Assembly: GCF_945859705.1 (NCBI RefSeq)
Contig: NC_079137.1
Location: 37,569,554 to 37,633,553, forward strand
Length of the DNA: 64,000 bases
From: Episyrphus balteatus
Lineage: Eukaryota > Arthropoda > Insecta > Diptera > Syrphidae
Reading direction: 5' to 3'
Position numbers and translations under genes: made by a program
Notes under the pieces: model-generated
The model's input: only the letters and a program-made list of their open reading frames with translations
The model's database searches: none
Told to the model about the DNA's origin: nothing
Shown: positions 12,501 to 24,339 of the stretch, piece by piece
Layout: every line of letters starts with the position of its first letter
How positions within the stretch are numbered: position 1 is the stretch's first letter

Positions 12501-14111
12501 TATTAACTTCAGCAATTTTTAAGGCAGGAGTTTCACATTCGCACGTATTCAATCTGGTTTCAGGGTATAAAAATTAAAAGCCATCTGGTGGTGACAATAT
12601 TATAGGAACTCTTCTAGAGGCAATACATAGCTGGTTTATATTTGAATCGAAGTAGTTTCGAGCACGATTTTCGTAATAGTCATGCAATTAATCATATACT
12701 TTTATATCATTGCATGCCGACATTCGAAATAAATATGTATTGGAATAGACGAAGGTGTATTTGGTTATTTCAAGATACTACTATACTTATTTTCGATTTC
12801 GCTTTCTATAGATTTTTTTTTTTTTTTATTTTCTATTTCAGCAGAAAATTGAGTGTGAGTACGTTTTATGAGATTTTATTAGGAATGAGATTGATTTTTA
12901 TGTTGTATTTTGTGGGATTGTGTGTCGTGCTGAGAGAAAATTAGAGAAGAGAAGTCTTTAATTGAAAATGATTTTTTTTTTGTTGTATATCATTGATTTC
13001 AATCATGTGGGGGAAGGTTGTGGCTGCTTTGATATAAATGAGTTAATTATTTTAAGTGTCAATATGTTTTTTTTTTATGACAAGCTACTTGAGGTGTAAA
13101 TATGTGTTTATTTAGTTGGTTTGAATGATTTTGTTTCTTTTTTTTTTTTTTCATTTTTGTCATCAAAGCAAGTAGGAATCTTATGATTGTGCGAATTTTC
13201 AAAGAAAATCAATCAAAGCACAAATTTGTTAATTAAATATTTTGATTTTAAAACATCTTATTTATTTGAAACTTGAATCTTCTTGACTACCGTATAAGAA
13301 ATAAATTAAAAAATTAATAAAGGGTATTGGTAAACAATAATGGGTGCAAAAAATTCTACCTTGCTTTGCTTAACAGATATGACTTCTTATAAATAAAAAA
13401 ACATTTTCTTCGTTTCAAGGTCGATTTTCAAAGTGTATCAAAACATGTTATCATACTATTTATATTCATTAATTGACTGAAAATTATAATACTAAGCACC
13501 TTGATTTGATTGCAAAATACATCTTAAGGTTCTAATCTGCAAGCCTCTATTAGTTGACCATTAAATTTAAATTTTTTGGGTATATTTTATTTTAGGAGAC
13601 AAGTTTAAACTCACAAATAAATGTAATATACCAGGAAAATGTTTTTGTTCCCATCAAAATACATTATTTTTTCAAATAAAAAAAAAGTACGTATACACCA
13701 CAGTGAACATATTTTGTTTAAGAATTTATTAATATCTTCAATAATTCATTGTTTCAAATAATAAACTCCAAGAATGGAGAGTCCCGTTCAGACGGACAAG
13801 ACTGTCAAAAAAAAAAAAAATAATAGGTACATATGTATATGTAAATATTGATTTGAAAAATTGAAGAAAATTCATTTGATCATAATTGGGCTTTGTTGAT
13901 AATTTACAAGAACAGATTGAGGAATTTATGAAACTATTTTCTATGTCAGAAAAATTTGCGGAAAGGTTGGCCTTTAAAAAATTGTTGATAAACAGAAAAA
14001 GCCGACATAACAGGCAGATTTTTTTTAACGAAAAAACCATTCTTTGTATTTCAATTTTTTTTTTTTTTTTTTTTTTGAAAAATTTCTATAATCTTTTTTA
14101 CCAAAAAACAA
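9579..14111. other. Intronic AT-rich DNA
   Basis: No exon or RNA gene recognised. Between about 10100 and 11400 the text repeats short phrases such as TTTTGG, GAATTT and CCAAAA in a way that suggests old decayed repeats. A GGCGCTGACTCTGGCGC tract is at about 12291-12312. Open frames up to 103 codons have no domain. Confidence 0.4.
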
Positions 14112-14335
14112 ATCGACTTCCACGAATGAAAACTGGGTTTTATAGTTTTTCTAATAGTTTCTATCGCCAGAACTGAACAAAATGGGACGACACTGCAGCC
14201 ACTAGCTTTCCAATACAAAAAGAATTATCAAAATTGGTTCACTCAGTCCAAAGTTATGAAGTAACAAACATAAAAAACAAAAAAATACAGACGAATTGAA
14301 TACCTCCTCTTTTTTGGAAATCGGTAAAAAATCAT
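14112..14335 (+). repeat. CCGACTTCC-repeat family, copy 1
   Basis: Starts ATCGACTTCCACGAATGAAA and ends TTTTTTGGAAATCGGTAA, so the tips are degenerate inverted repeats. The body contains CCAATACAAAAAGAATTATC and CACTCAGTCCAAAGTTATGA, shared with copies at 18466-18631 and, inverted, 24873-25027. The size of 150-220 bp and the inverted tips suggest a MITE. Confidence 0.6.
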
Positions 14336-15547
14336 AATTCACATCCAATTGGAATTAATTAAACCAAAATACGCAAAATATATATTTTGGTTTGAGTCTT
14401 GTTTCTGAAGCATAGAAAAACACAAACTAACAAAAATAGTGTTAAATAAAATTAAGTATTTTCTGTGTCTCGTTTTCGAACAAAAATTCGTTTTTAAACT
14501 GAGATCGTATTTTTTACTTTGTTTAGAATTTCAAAATTTTAGACACTTTTCGTAGATTAAAAGTTAAAAAAAAAAAAAAAGTATAGATATAAATTAGAAG
14601 TGGCACTTTTTTAAATTTTTCAATACGTCATCGTTCTCTTACTAGGATAATTCCACGCAAGTTGACCATTAACAGGACAAAAATGAATGCGAACGTATAA
14701 GCAAATTAAATGATGGCACTTTAACTAAACTTTTTAATTAAAAAAATGAGGAAATTTTGAGTAGAAGGTTGGAAAAATTAACACCCTAAAAGTTTTCAAA
14801 GTAAGCATTATTATAAAAAAAAAACCTGATAAACTATTTTGTGTGTGAATAGTGTTTAAATATTTTTGAAATTTGAAGTATTTGATTTTGGAATATGTCA
14901 CAAGCGATATATTTTTGCGTTGTTATAAAACCATAGTTTTTTTTTTTTTTAATTCCCTTGAAATAATTTGCTTAGGTAAATACTGGAAACAAATCTCCTC
15001 TCGTATTGAATACGAATATCCACGTCTTTTCATTGAAAAATCAAACCAGACTCAATCGATTTTCTAACGTCACACCCGTTACTTACATCTAAGTTTAAGA
15101 GTTTGTGATGTTCGAAAACAGGTTAACGAAATATAAACAACTAGGTGTTGAAGCTATTTTTTACCCTTTTTTAGTAATTAGTACACACAATATGAAGTAA
15201 CTTTGTCACACCCGTTACAATGAAAATACCCACTAGTGAAAATTTCCTAAACGCGATTTAAGATATACTTTTCACGCATAGAAATGAAATTAGTAGGTTC
15301 ATACATTAACAAAACTGTTTTAAAATTATGAGAACTATGAAGATGCTGCTACTTGCTAATCCCTTTGAAATTTCTTTTTAAAAAGTAAACTTTCATACCC
15401 CCAACGAACGCCACAAAAGAAGTATAACTTCAAAAAGTAATATTTCCCTAAATTCGTTTGCATATCGATATACATAGTTTCTACCAGTTAAAGAACGATT
15501 TTATTTTATTTGTTACAAATCTAACAATATACAATTAAAAATCAATA
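14336..15547. other. Intronic AT-rich DNA with a repeated GTCACACCCGTTAC phrase
   Basis: GTCACACCCGTTAC occurs at 15069-15082 and again at 15206-15219 in the same orientation. Nothing else is recognised before the tRNA gene. Confidence 0.4.
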
Positions 15548-15619
15548 TCCCATATGGTCTAGTGGCTAGGATATCTGGCTTTCACCCAGAAGGCCCGGGT
15601 TCGATTCCCGGTATGGGAA
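15548..15619 (+). tRNA. tRNA-Glu (TTC)
   Basis: A 72-nt cloverleaf. The acceptor stem TCCCATA pairs with TATGGGA and is followed by discriminator A. The D arm contains the A-box-like GGTCTAGTGGCTAGG. The anticodon arm TCTGG-CTTTCAC-CCAGA carries anticodon TTC at 15581-15583. The T arm contains GGTTCGATTCC, the B box of the internal Pol III promoter. A long T-run a few bases downstream is a strong Pol III terminator. CCA is not encoded, as expected for a nuclear gene. The sequence looks the same as the fly tRNA-Glu gene as I recall it. It sits inside the sm intron on the opposite strand. Confidence 0.97.
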
Positions 15620-15623
15620 ATAT

Positions 15624-15641
15624 TTTTTTTTTTTTTTTTTT
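15624..15641 (+). terminator. Pol III terminator of the first tRNA-Glu
   Basis: An uninterrupted run of about 18 T beginning four bases after the discriminator base; four or more T is enough to stop RNA polymerase III. Confidence 0.85.
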
Positions 15642-16636
15642 CAATTTTATTTCTTTCCAATTTTATATTTTTATGTGTTATGGTTTGGATATAAAAATAT
15701 AAACAAATTAGGCACAAAAAGGGTAAATAACAAAATACTATAGATTACTAGTTGTTATAAAAAAAATTCTTTAAACTTATTTAAATTCCTGAAGAGATAA
15801 ATTTAAATTTAATTTATGTTTGAAATCTAAGTTTAATTAAAAAATAACCTGCTGGCAAAGCCAATCTATACTTCCGCACGAAATACTCATATAAATTGAT
15901 TGCTAACTCAACTCAGATAATATTATTTGTCTGTTTATTAAATGCAAAGCGAAACAGAACAACAAAAAAAAAAAAAAACAAAAATGTAAATATTATTTCA
16001 GCGATAAATTCCCGCCGGAAATCAAGCAAAACAGCAACGCCCCCAATCCAATCATTGACACTTCGGCACACTTCACGTTCACCAGGAAGTTCATTGTCAC
16101 CATACGAAACCAAAACTTGAGAAAAGAAAAATATAATAAACAAACAAAAATTCACTTGGGACTTGTGAGGTAGCAAAAGAGAGAGAGAGAGAGAGAGAAA
16201 CGCTATGAATATTAAAAAAGATTGCTTGAATTAATTATATGTATTTTTTTTTACTCTCCTTATCATCTTGATACCTGAAGCTGAGAGGTGTCGCAAAAAT
16301 CTACATTCAGTCAACACTGAACACGAACGACAACGAGAACGACTGGAAAAGTGGTACACACACAATTTTTGTATCTCTCATTCACTCTCTCTTTCCCTCT
16401 ATTTGTCTTTGGATTGTATGAGTGCATATTTTATGGTTTAATTTATATTCAAAACTAACAACTAACCAAGGCACAACTCTCCAAACAGTAATAATAATTA
16501 CTTATAAAGTCGATGTGGAGCAAAATATAATTTTTCAAGCTATGACGTATTTTTTAATAGAAGATTCAAAACAAGATTATTTTTAGATTTTCTATATTAA
16601 CTAATATATTTGTGTTTTTACAGCAGAGTTTTTATA
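15642..16636. other. Spacer between the two tRNA genes
   Basis: Contains a (GA)n microsatellite at about 16178-16198 and a stretch richer in CG dinucleotides at about 16290-16360. No gene recognised. The bases flanking the two tRNA genes are not alike beyond the genes themselves. Confidence 0.4.
16178..16198. repeat. (GA)n microsatellite
   Basis: About ten GA units in a row, uninterrupted. Confidence 0.9.
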
Positions 16637-16708
16637 TCCCATATGGTCTAGTGGCTAGGATATCTGGCTTTCACCCAGAAGGCCCGGGTTCGATTCCCGG
16701 TATGGGAA
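16637..16708 (+). tRNA. tRNA-Glu (TTC), second copy
   Basis: Identical over all 72 bases, as far as I can read, to the gene at 15548-15619, 1,089 bp away on the same strand. The anticodon TTC is at 16670-16672. It is followed by a T-run at about 16711. Identity in the gene with different flanks points to selection or gene conversion, not to a recent segmental duplication. Confidence 0.97.
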
Positions 16709-16710
16709 AT

Positions 16711-16719
16711 ATTTTTTTT
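16711..16719 (+). terminator. Pol III terminator of the second tRNA-Glu
   Basis: A run of nine or more T directly downstream of the tRNA gene, continued by more T-rich sequence. Confidence 0.8.
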
Positions 16720-18299
16720 TTCTTTTTTTTTTATTTTTTATTTTAAACAAAACGAAATTTGTTTATAATATTTAAGAAACAGAAAACAGCTGAGGAAGTA
16801 ATATAATGTTGATTCATTCTACCTGAGTTTATTTTTGAAAATTGAATGAAATTTAGAAAAAATGGCGATGGGTGTTTGCCGCAGAGTGCGGTTGGGAGGT
16901 TTTTTTTTGATGTGGCAAAAGATGTTTATTACGATTGAGTTTTTTTTGTTGAAAATGTTTTTATTTTGAAACAAGCAGATGTTGCTGAAAGCCATGTCAA
17001 TTGGATTTTGAATAATACGATGAGATACGATTTTAGTTTGGTCATGAGGGAAATTAGGTATGTTTTTTTTATTTTTATTTTTTTTTTTTGAAATTCTTTA
17101 TGTGGGAATAATAAGATGATTTTAGATGAATTATTAGAAATATTTTTGTTTTTGGATTTTTTTTTGTTGGTTGGTTAGTTTATTTGATGGATGTTGTTTT
17201 TAATTAGGTATTGTTTTTTTTTTTTCATTCATTAAAAGAAATTTCAAACAAACAAGTGAAATGTTATGTTAATTTTGTTATTTGTTGTTGAAAGTAGGAA
17301 AGGTTGTGATTAAATTGGGTGATGGTCAAAAATGTTTTAGAAAATATTTTTTTTTTAAGTTTCGCAGGATATGAGTAATATTTTTTTATATTTGGAATTA
17401 TGAGTCATAAACGTTTACAAAAATCTGTAGGTACCTATTTTAAAATAAATTTTTAAATAAAAAAAAATCAGAATGCACACTTTACGCTAATATTTTTCTA
17501 GTTTTGTTAATTATTTATCAATCTATTTCTATTTATTTCATAGCAACAATATCTATTAATGCAATCTAACTGTTTGATAGTGGCAGACAACGGGGAGGCA
17601 TTTCTCACTAAATTATTAAAAAAAAAAAAAAAAAAAAATGGAGACACTTTTTGACTTAATATAAGGGATTCTAAGGAAGCATTTAATAGAATATTATTTA
17701 TGGATTCATATTCATATTCAAACCAAACATTACCAATTACAATCTCTAACAAAAAAAAAATAAGATACTTATTTACTCTTTGCATAAAATAATATGATAG
17801 GAACAAATTTAAATTTTCTATGAAAAATGGAATTTACAATTCCACCACGACAAAAATGTGAAAAATGATATTGCGAAGTACTTATTTTTTTAAAATAAAC
17901 CGGCTATTCTTAATAAAACTCTGTGATGTCCAAAGGAATGTACTCTTACTCTCCTTTATCTCCCACTTACGCTATTTTATAAAAAGTCTTTAGACATACT
18001 TTCGGTTATGATAAAATTTGCTTCGAATGTTAAAGAAAAATGAATCATTTGAATTTAATTTTATAATTGAAGAAAAATTGGAGACACTTTTTGACTTTTT
18101 GAAAAATATTTAAAAAGTGTTTTCCAAGTTCTGAAAACAGGAGTCTTTAAATGGTTTCAACTTTTGTATTTTTTTGTTTACTATTTTAAGAGCCGATTTT
18201 CTTAGTATTTTTAATATTTATATATTTTCAAAATAAAATTTGGTATACTATTCTGAAGAAATTTAACTCATATTATTGAAATAACTGATTTTTCGAAAA
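16720..18299. other. Intronic AT-rich DNA
   Basis: No gene. The phrase GGAGACACTTTTTGACTT occurs at about 17639-17656 and 18080-18097 in the same orientation, about 441 bp apart. Confidence 0.4.
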
Positions 18300-18830
18300 A
18301 AAAAAAAATAATTTTAATTTAATACAAATTGGATATTTTCGAGTACATTTTTTAATGCATTTGTTTCCTTTACAAATTAAAAAAAAAATATTTATTGCAA
18401 ATACAAATTTTTTGTATTAAAAGAAAATATTTATTGCAAATTAAAAAAAATTGCATTAATATTTTTTCTAATAGTTCCTATGGCTATAACTGAACGAAAT
18501 TGAAATGGGACCACATTGCAGCCACCAGCTTTCCAATACAAAAAGAATTATCAAAATTGGTTCACTCAGTCCAAAGTTATGAGGTAACAAACATAAGAAA
18601 AACAAAAAAATATCCTTTTTGGAATCGGTAAAAACAAATGTTATTGCAACTTAAAAAATATTTGCACTGAAAATAAAAAAAATGTATTGCAAATACAAAT
18701 ATTTTGTATTAAAAAAAAAAAAAATGATTGCAAATAAAAAAATTATTGCAAAATGTGAGCAATAAATATTTTTTTGGGCAATAAATATTTGTGTTGTATT
18801 AAAACAATACAAAAATGTTGTATTAAAACA
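18300..18830. repeat. TTGCATT/ATTGCAAAT iterated repeat, copy 3
   Basis: Built from repeated phrases such as ATATTTATTGCAAATA and TTTGCATTGAAAA, as in the better copies at about 55597-56200 and 59117-59750. It is split by a CCGACTTCC-family insertion at 18466-18631. It lacks the central unique segment of the other two copies. Confidence 0.5.
18466..18631 (+). repeat. CCGACTTCC-repeat family, copy 2
   Basis: Shares CCAATACAAAAAGAATTATC and the following bases with 14112-14335. It ends in CTTTTTGGAATCGGTAAAA; the left tip is missing. It interrupts an AT-rich TTGCATT repeat. Confidence 0.6.
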
Positions 18831-19533
18831 AAATTACACAAAATGTAATATAATTTTTGTAATTTTCTTCTATCTACTTTCTAACACATTTGTTTGAACT
18901 TAAATTATATCTTTGACTTATCACATTCAAGAAGGTAATTGTAAAGTGAATGGTAATTATAAAAAAAAACATCATTTAATGCACACAATATCCATTAAAA
19001 TTGAAAATGCCTAATCTACAGTAAATTTATTTTCGAAGCCGATGAATTTTTAGAGAAAAATTCGAGACCAAATTCGCTAAAAAATCGAGTTCGTTTCTGT
19101 CTTCGTTGGTGAGAGGCACTAAAGAAGAGCACTAAAAGAAGAGTTGTTAATAAATCAATTAATGAATTTTAATTGTACTTTGTACAGATATGTATATTTA
19201 CATACAACTTAAAACTATATTAAGAAATGCTTTCTAAATATTCAAATTGAAGGGACATATAATTTCATAAAACCAACTTTAAAATTTTACTAAAATAAAA
19301 ATTAAATAAAAGGATTCAGTTATGTACATGCACATAAGGACAAACAAAAATTAATAAAAAAAATTAATAGCCCTGTAAAATAAATTAAATATCGTTAATA
19401 AATTATTGATGAAATAATTAAAGAAAAAAAATATTTACATACATATTCTTTTAAAAAAAAAATGTGTGTGCACTATAATCATAAAAATTATGACAACAGT
19501 GATTTTACAAACAAATAATATCCTTTAACTCAC
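18831..19533. other. Intronic AT-rich DNA
   Basis: No gene or element ends recognised. Confidence 0.4.
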
Positions 19534-19700
19534 CACCATGTTGTCATAAATTAATATCTTCCGCTGTCTCCTTCTTCATCTCTTGTAGTTGCTCCATCGC
19601 TGCCCTATCCCCATTATGATGACTTCTTCTCTTCTCATCCTTCAATGAACGCATCTTCTTCTTCCAGTTGAATGTAGTGAACATGAACAGATCAGATTTC
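19534..19700 (-). other. Possible exon with a strong donor and a 46-codon frame
   Basis: Read on the minus strand, this stretch is purine-rich and less AT-biased than its surroundings. It ends in CATGGTG followed by GTGAGT (19533-19528), a good 5' splice site. An ATG at 19684 opens a 46-codon frame that ends in TGA at 19544, just before the donor. The peptide is charged (for example RSLKDEKRRSHHNGDRAAME) and has no domain I recognise. No clear acceptor is visible upstream, so it could be a first exon of an internally initiated sm transcript carrying an upstream frame. It could equally be a chance match. The right boundary is a guess. Confidence 0.25.
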
Positions 19701-20204
19701 GATTTTTGTTTTTTTTTGTATTGTTCTTATTGGATTTGCATTTTCCATTACATTTGATATAATGTCGTCTTGTTTTTATTATTTTTTTTTTTTTTTTTAT
19801 TTTGAAATCCAATCATCTTGTCATCGAGAAAAAACAATCTTGTTTTTCGCCAGTTACTACACACCTCTCTTTCTCTCTCTCTCTCTTTCTTTCATCATAC
19901 ACACACACTCTCCTTCATATTGCCTTTACAAATATGCATTCAAAATGCACATTTGCTGTTGGGGTAGGTAGGTTCTTCCTCGTACATCTTCAAGCGACAG
20001 AATTATCTTCATGCATCTTCTTGTTCTGCTCAAATAAAAACAGAAACCCTTATTTTTATGTCTGCTCTTTTGGAAGATTGGCAATCATAATCCTTGTCAA
20101 AAACTACAATAAATCCGTTTTTTTTTTTTTATTTTTTCAAAGTAAATTTTCAAAAATGTATCTACAATCTGATCTGTTCAAATGAAATTCACTACACACG
20201 CGGA

Positions 20205-20350
20205 ATATACAACAGAACGTCTATCCATCTCGCTCAGGGGGGTGCTGTTGCACGGCAGTTGAGGCGGGGGAGGAATTTAGAGGTACACTGCCCGGAGGGA
20301 CTCGCTTCAGCCCGGTACGTCACACGACACCGTAAACCCTGCACACAGAC
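20205..20350. other. GC-rich, CpG-containing island in AT-rich intron
   Basis: About 145 bp of clearly GC-rich sequence (for example GGCGGGGGAGG and CCCGGAGGGACTCGC) in DNA that is otherwise about 70 percent AT. It could be a promoter or first-exon segment on the minus strand, upstream of the candidate exon at 19534-19700, or part of an inserted element. I do not recognise its sequence. Confidence 0.3.
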
Positions 20351-20369
20351 AAACAAGCGATATTGGATT

Positions 20370-22017
20370 TTTTCAGTAAACATCTTTGCATTTTAATTTT
20401 TCAAGATTTTTTTTTTTTTTGAGATTTTGAAAAATGTTTTTTTTGTTTTTTTATTTATTTTTTGTTTTTTTGTTTATTTTGAAAAAATTTTGGGATTTTT
20501 TTCTGTTTTTCTTGTAGTTTTTGAGTTGTAGTAGTAGTAGTAGTATTAAATAGTAGTAAAAGTAGTAGTATTAGTTTTTAAATATTTTTTACTGTCTGTA
20601 TATTCGTGGATGTATATTTTGATATGTATATTATATAATATATATTCTGAAGGCTGAAGGAGAGGGGGTTAGTTTTTTTTTATATATATATATTTCTCTT
20701 GTGAATTTTTTGGATTTTTTTTTTTTGCATATAAATCTATAATTTTCGAATAAAACTGAATGTTTATCCTTAAAAAAGAGTTTTGTTTTGTGTGAATTCA
20801 GATTTATTTTTTTTATTGCAAAAAATATTTATTTTTCTGTTATTCCGGAAGAGGTGTGTAGCTTGTGTCCATATATTAGTATTTTTTTATATATATATTT
20901 TTTTTTATTGAAAAAAATATAATAATTAATATATTTTTAATTTGTTGTTTTGGAGTTTGTTGTATTTTTTTGTTGTTTTTTTTTCATGTTGAGGTTGTTG
21001 ATGTTTTTTTAATAATAAAATTTGAATTTTTATTTTTTGATTGTTGTTAATTTTTGCTTGTTGTTTTCTTGAGCGAAAGTTATTGTTTTTTTTTTTTTTT
21101 TAATCTTATTAGCAATAACTTAAAACTAAGTAAAATTAAAATCAAAAATATATGTTTCTACAAATTAAAAAATATATAGGTATATATTTACAAAAGAAGA
21201 AAAATAATTATTTTTAATGATTTAAAATGTTTTAAAGTGTGTAAAGTATTATTTCTAGAGATTATTTTAATGTTAGTAAAAATATTTTATTTTTTAAGTA
21301 TTTTCTTTACTTAATACTAAATTCTTAAATAGAGGAATTTAAATATAAAGTTAATGAAAAAAATTAATGGGAATAGATATACTTACCAACAACAGATGAA
21401 ATAGTTTGTTTGTAAAAAGTGTGTCTTAGAAATAATTTTTTTTAATATGTGGAATGTCTATTAAATTTAAAACAAATCGTGCTAACATGTTGTGTATGTT
21501 TCTTCTTTACATGAAAGCAAATTGAAAGTACAATTTTTTACATCACATACAATTATTCTTAATTTAATTGATTAAACAAACAAACAAAAAAAAATAAATA
21601 AATTCAGAAATCAGTTTTTTATCAATGAAAAATCAGTATTGAGACATTAAAGTCTGAGATCCTGCTATACGACAACCTTCCCTAAAAATGTTTCACGCTT
21701 AATCTTCTTATATGCAACAAAATATAGGCAAAATGTGATAGGGTTAAATTTGTCAAAATTTCGGTTGGAAAATTATTTTTCAAAAACTGCTACACATGTA
21801 GGTATATTAAAATAAAATTTAAAAAAATTGAAATTGCGGGATCTTATACAGTTTTTACATCGAAAATGTTATAACAATAATTTCGAAAAATTTTCAAGAC
21901 GATTTTCACTAAAATTTATAAAATGCAGTTTTCTAATCGAATGGTAACTTTTTATGACCATGAAGTTTTATGATCCTGAACTTTGCAAAACTCGCCTGGT
22001 TATGAAAAATTAAACAC
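20370..22017. other. T-rich intronic DNA
   Basis: Dominated by T- and TG-runs, with a (TAG)n tract at about 20528-20570 and TA runs near 20630-20690. No gene recognised. Confidence 0.5.
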
Positions 22018-22998
22018 CAATCGCTTCGTTAAATAAAAATCTAGGGGCGATATTTTTTAGTTTTTTTTTTTTATTTGTCTTAACAAAAAAGTTATGAACA
22101 AAAAACGCAAAAAACAATAAAAATTTATTAAACAAATTTTGGACTTTCGTCACCACTGTAATAATGGATTCATTTTCAAAAAAAAAAAAAATGGCAATGA
22201 TTAATCAAAATCTAGGGGCGATATTTTTTTAGTTTTTTTTTTATTCGCTTAACAAAAAAGTTATGACCAAAAAACGCAAAAATCACCAAAAATTTATTAA
22301 ACCAATTCTGGACTTTTGTCACCACTGTAATAATGGACCCATTTTCATGAAACAAATGGCAGTCGCTTCGATTAATCAAAATCTAGGGCGATATTTTATA
22401 GTTTTTTTGTATTTGTCTTAACAAAAAAGTTAAGGCGAAAAAACGCAAAAACCATCAAAAAAATTATTTTTTTAAATTTTGGACTTTCGTCACCACTGTA
22501 ATAATGGATTCATTTTCATGAAACAAATGGCAATCGCTTCGGTTAGTCAAAATCTAGGGCCGATATTTTTTAGTTTTTTTTTTATTAGTCTTAACAAAAA
22601 AGTTGTGGCAAAAAAACGCAAAAAACATCAAAAAAATTATTTTTTTAAATTTTGGACTTTCGTCACCACTGTAATAATGGACCCATTTTCATGAAACAAA
22701 TGGCAATCGCTTCGGTTAATCAAAATCTAGGGCCGATATTTTTTAGTTTTTTTTTATTAGTCTTAACAAAAAAGTTGTGGCAAAAAAACGCAAAAAACAT
22801 CAAAAAAATTTTTTTTTTAATTTTGGACTTTCGTCACCACTGTAATAATAGACCCATTTTCAAAAAAATAAATGGCATAACAAAAAAGTTATGGCCAAAA
22901 AAACGAAAAAAACATCAAAAAAATTATTTTTTTAAATTTTGGACTTTCGTCACCACTGTAATAATGGACCCATTTTCAAAAAAATAAATGGCAATATA
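22018..22998 (+). repeat. Tandem satellite, about 171-bp unit, six copies
   Basis: The landmark GGACTTTCGTCACCACTGTA (one copy has GGACTTTTGTC) starts at 22141, 22310, 22481, 22654, 22825 and 22941. The periods are 169, 171, 173, 171 and 116 bp; the last unit has lost its middle. Each unit also carries TTAACAAAAAAGTT, AAAACGCAAAAA and AATCTAGGG. The open frames that run through it are a by-product of unit lengths near a multiple of three. Confidence 0.9.
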
Positions 22999-23002
22999 TA
23001 TA

Positions 23003-23098
23003 AATCGTTTTTTGGCCATAACTTTTTTGTTAAGACAAATAAAAAAAAAAACTAAAAAATATCGCCCCTAGATTTTGATTAATCGAAGCGATTGCCAT
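23003..23098 (-). repeat. Inverted partial unit closing the satellite
   Basis: This stretch is the reverse complement of the satellite segment from CAATCGCTTCG through AATCTAGGGGCGATATTTTT to AAAGTTATGGCCAAAAAACG. The array therefore ends in a unit facing the other way. The whole block looks like a foldback element whose left arm was expanded in tandem. Confidence 0.8.
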
Positions 23099-24184
23099 GT
23101 GACTAGAACACAAAATAGTGCAAAATTGTTTTCAATATCTGGCTCGATTGGTATAAAATTAGAGGGTGATTCAAAAAGGTCTGAGTTGGTTCCTGTAAAA
23201 ACGGTGACCTTGGCATTATTGTTCCTCTTGATTTGTATTTTAAACGGATAGCAACATTCTTGATAATATTTAAAAATAGATTTGAAACTAATTCGCAATC
23301 AATTTCATACCTAATTGCAACAGATTCAAAGCTTTTATTTACTATCGATTGGAATCAACTTTAAAACCTTTAGTTTTTCAAATTTTCTTTTTTTTTTTGG
23401 TTTTGCATTGTATGCTTCAAAAATCCTATTAACCTTCACCTTTTAGAGATCAATTACTTTTGTATAGCCAACATCATTCATTTACTGAAACAAAATTAAT
23501 TTCTCTACCAAACCAATTGCAAAGTCTAGCCTTTTATGTCAAGATACCTAAGAGTTCAATACATCAAAAGCTTAAAACGATTTACATAAATTAAGTGGAA
23601 TCTATACTATTTTACCCACATGAATCGAATTGAAAAATGTAAAACCAACACAAATTGATTTGCTATTATAGTTTTAAATAAAGGTTTCGTTTCAATACAC
23701 ATGATGCTCCTCTTTTAATTTGCCTTGTGAGTAAAAACAAAAATTAATTCATTGCATTTACCAGTGGGACATACATAAATGTTGTTCAAGCACTCTTTGA
23801 CCTAATGGACCATTATAAAAGCTAAATTTTCCTCTACTTCTAATATACCAAAATGACATTTCAGTTACAAAAAAAAAGAAACAGAAAGAGAAAGATGGAG
23901 AGAGACAATATTATCTTAATGTAAAACCAAACAGAATCAACCAAACCAAAGACTCTTTTTAATGTACCATTTTATAGAGATGGTCAAAATAAAATTAAGT
24001 CCTTTTCCAACTTTAGATCTTCCACAATTCTTTGATGAAGAAGATACAAAAAAGAAAATAAAAACAAATAAATCCTCTCGTTCGCCAACATAAATATGTA
24101 CATATTGCTTTTTCAGTTTACCAAGTCCTTTTTCGCTTTTGCCTGATAGAATAAAATTGTGTCTAAGACAGAAACACATATATA
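23099..24184. other. Intronic AT-rich DNA
   Basis: No gene or element boundary recognised before the hAT target duplication. Confidence 0.4.
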
Positions 24185-24192
24185 ATTCTAAC
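24185..24192. repeat. Left 8-bp target duplication, ATTCTAAC
   Basis: Exact match to 25406-25413, abutting CAGTGGCGTAG. Confidence 0.85.
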
Positions 24193-24339
24193 CAGTGGCG
24201 TAGATAGGGGGGGGGATCAGGGGGATATATCCCCCCCATTGGGATCGATATAAACAGTCATGAATAAATAAGTTGAAGAAGCGCACTTTGAAAAAAAAAA
24301 CGCTATGGATTTCGAGTTCTTGATTAGCTTAAAGGTTAT

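Noticed and set aside
16290..16340. Initiator-like ATTCAGT with a possible downstream AGAACG element
   Set aside because: The downstream element deviates from the fly DPE consensus and there is no exon or splice donor that would follow.
20094..20396. 100-codon frame across the GC-rich block
   Set aside because: The frame has no recognisable domain; GC-rich DNA gives open frames by chance. The block itself is kept as a possible promoter or exon on the other strand.
22479..22987. Open frames with repeated DFRHHCNNG peptides
   Set aside because: They are translations of the ~171-bp satellite, not genes.
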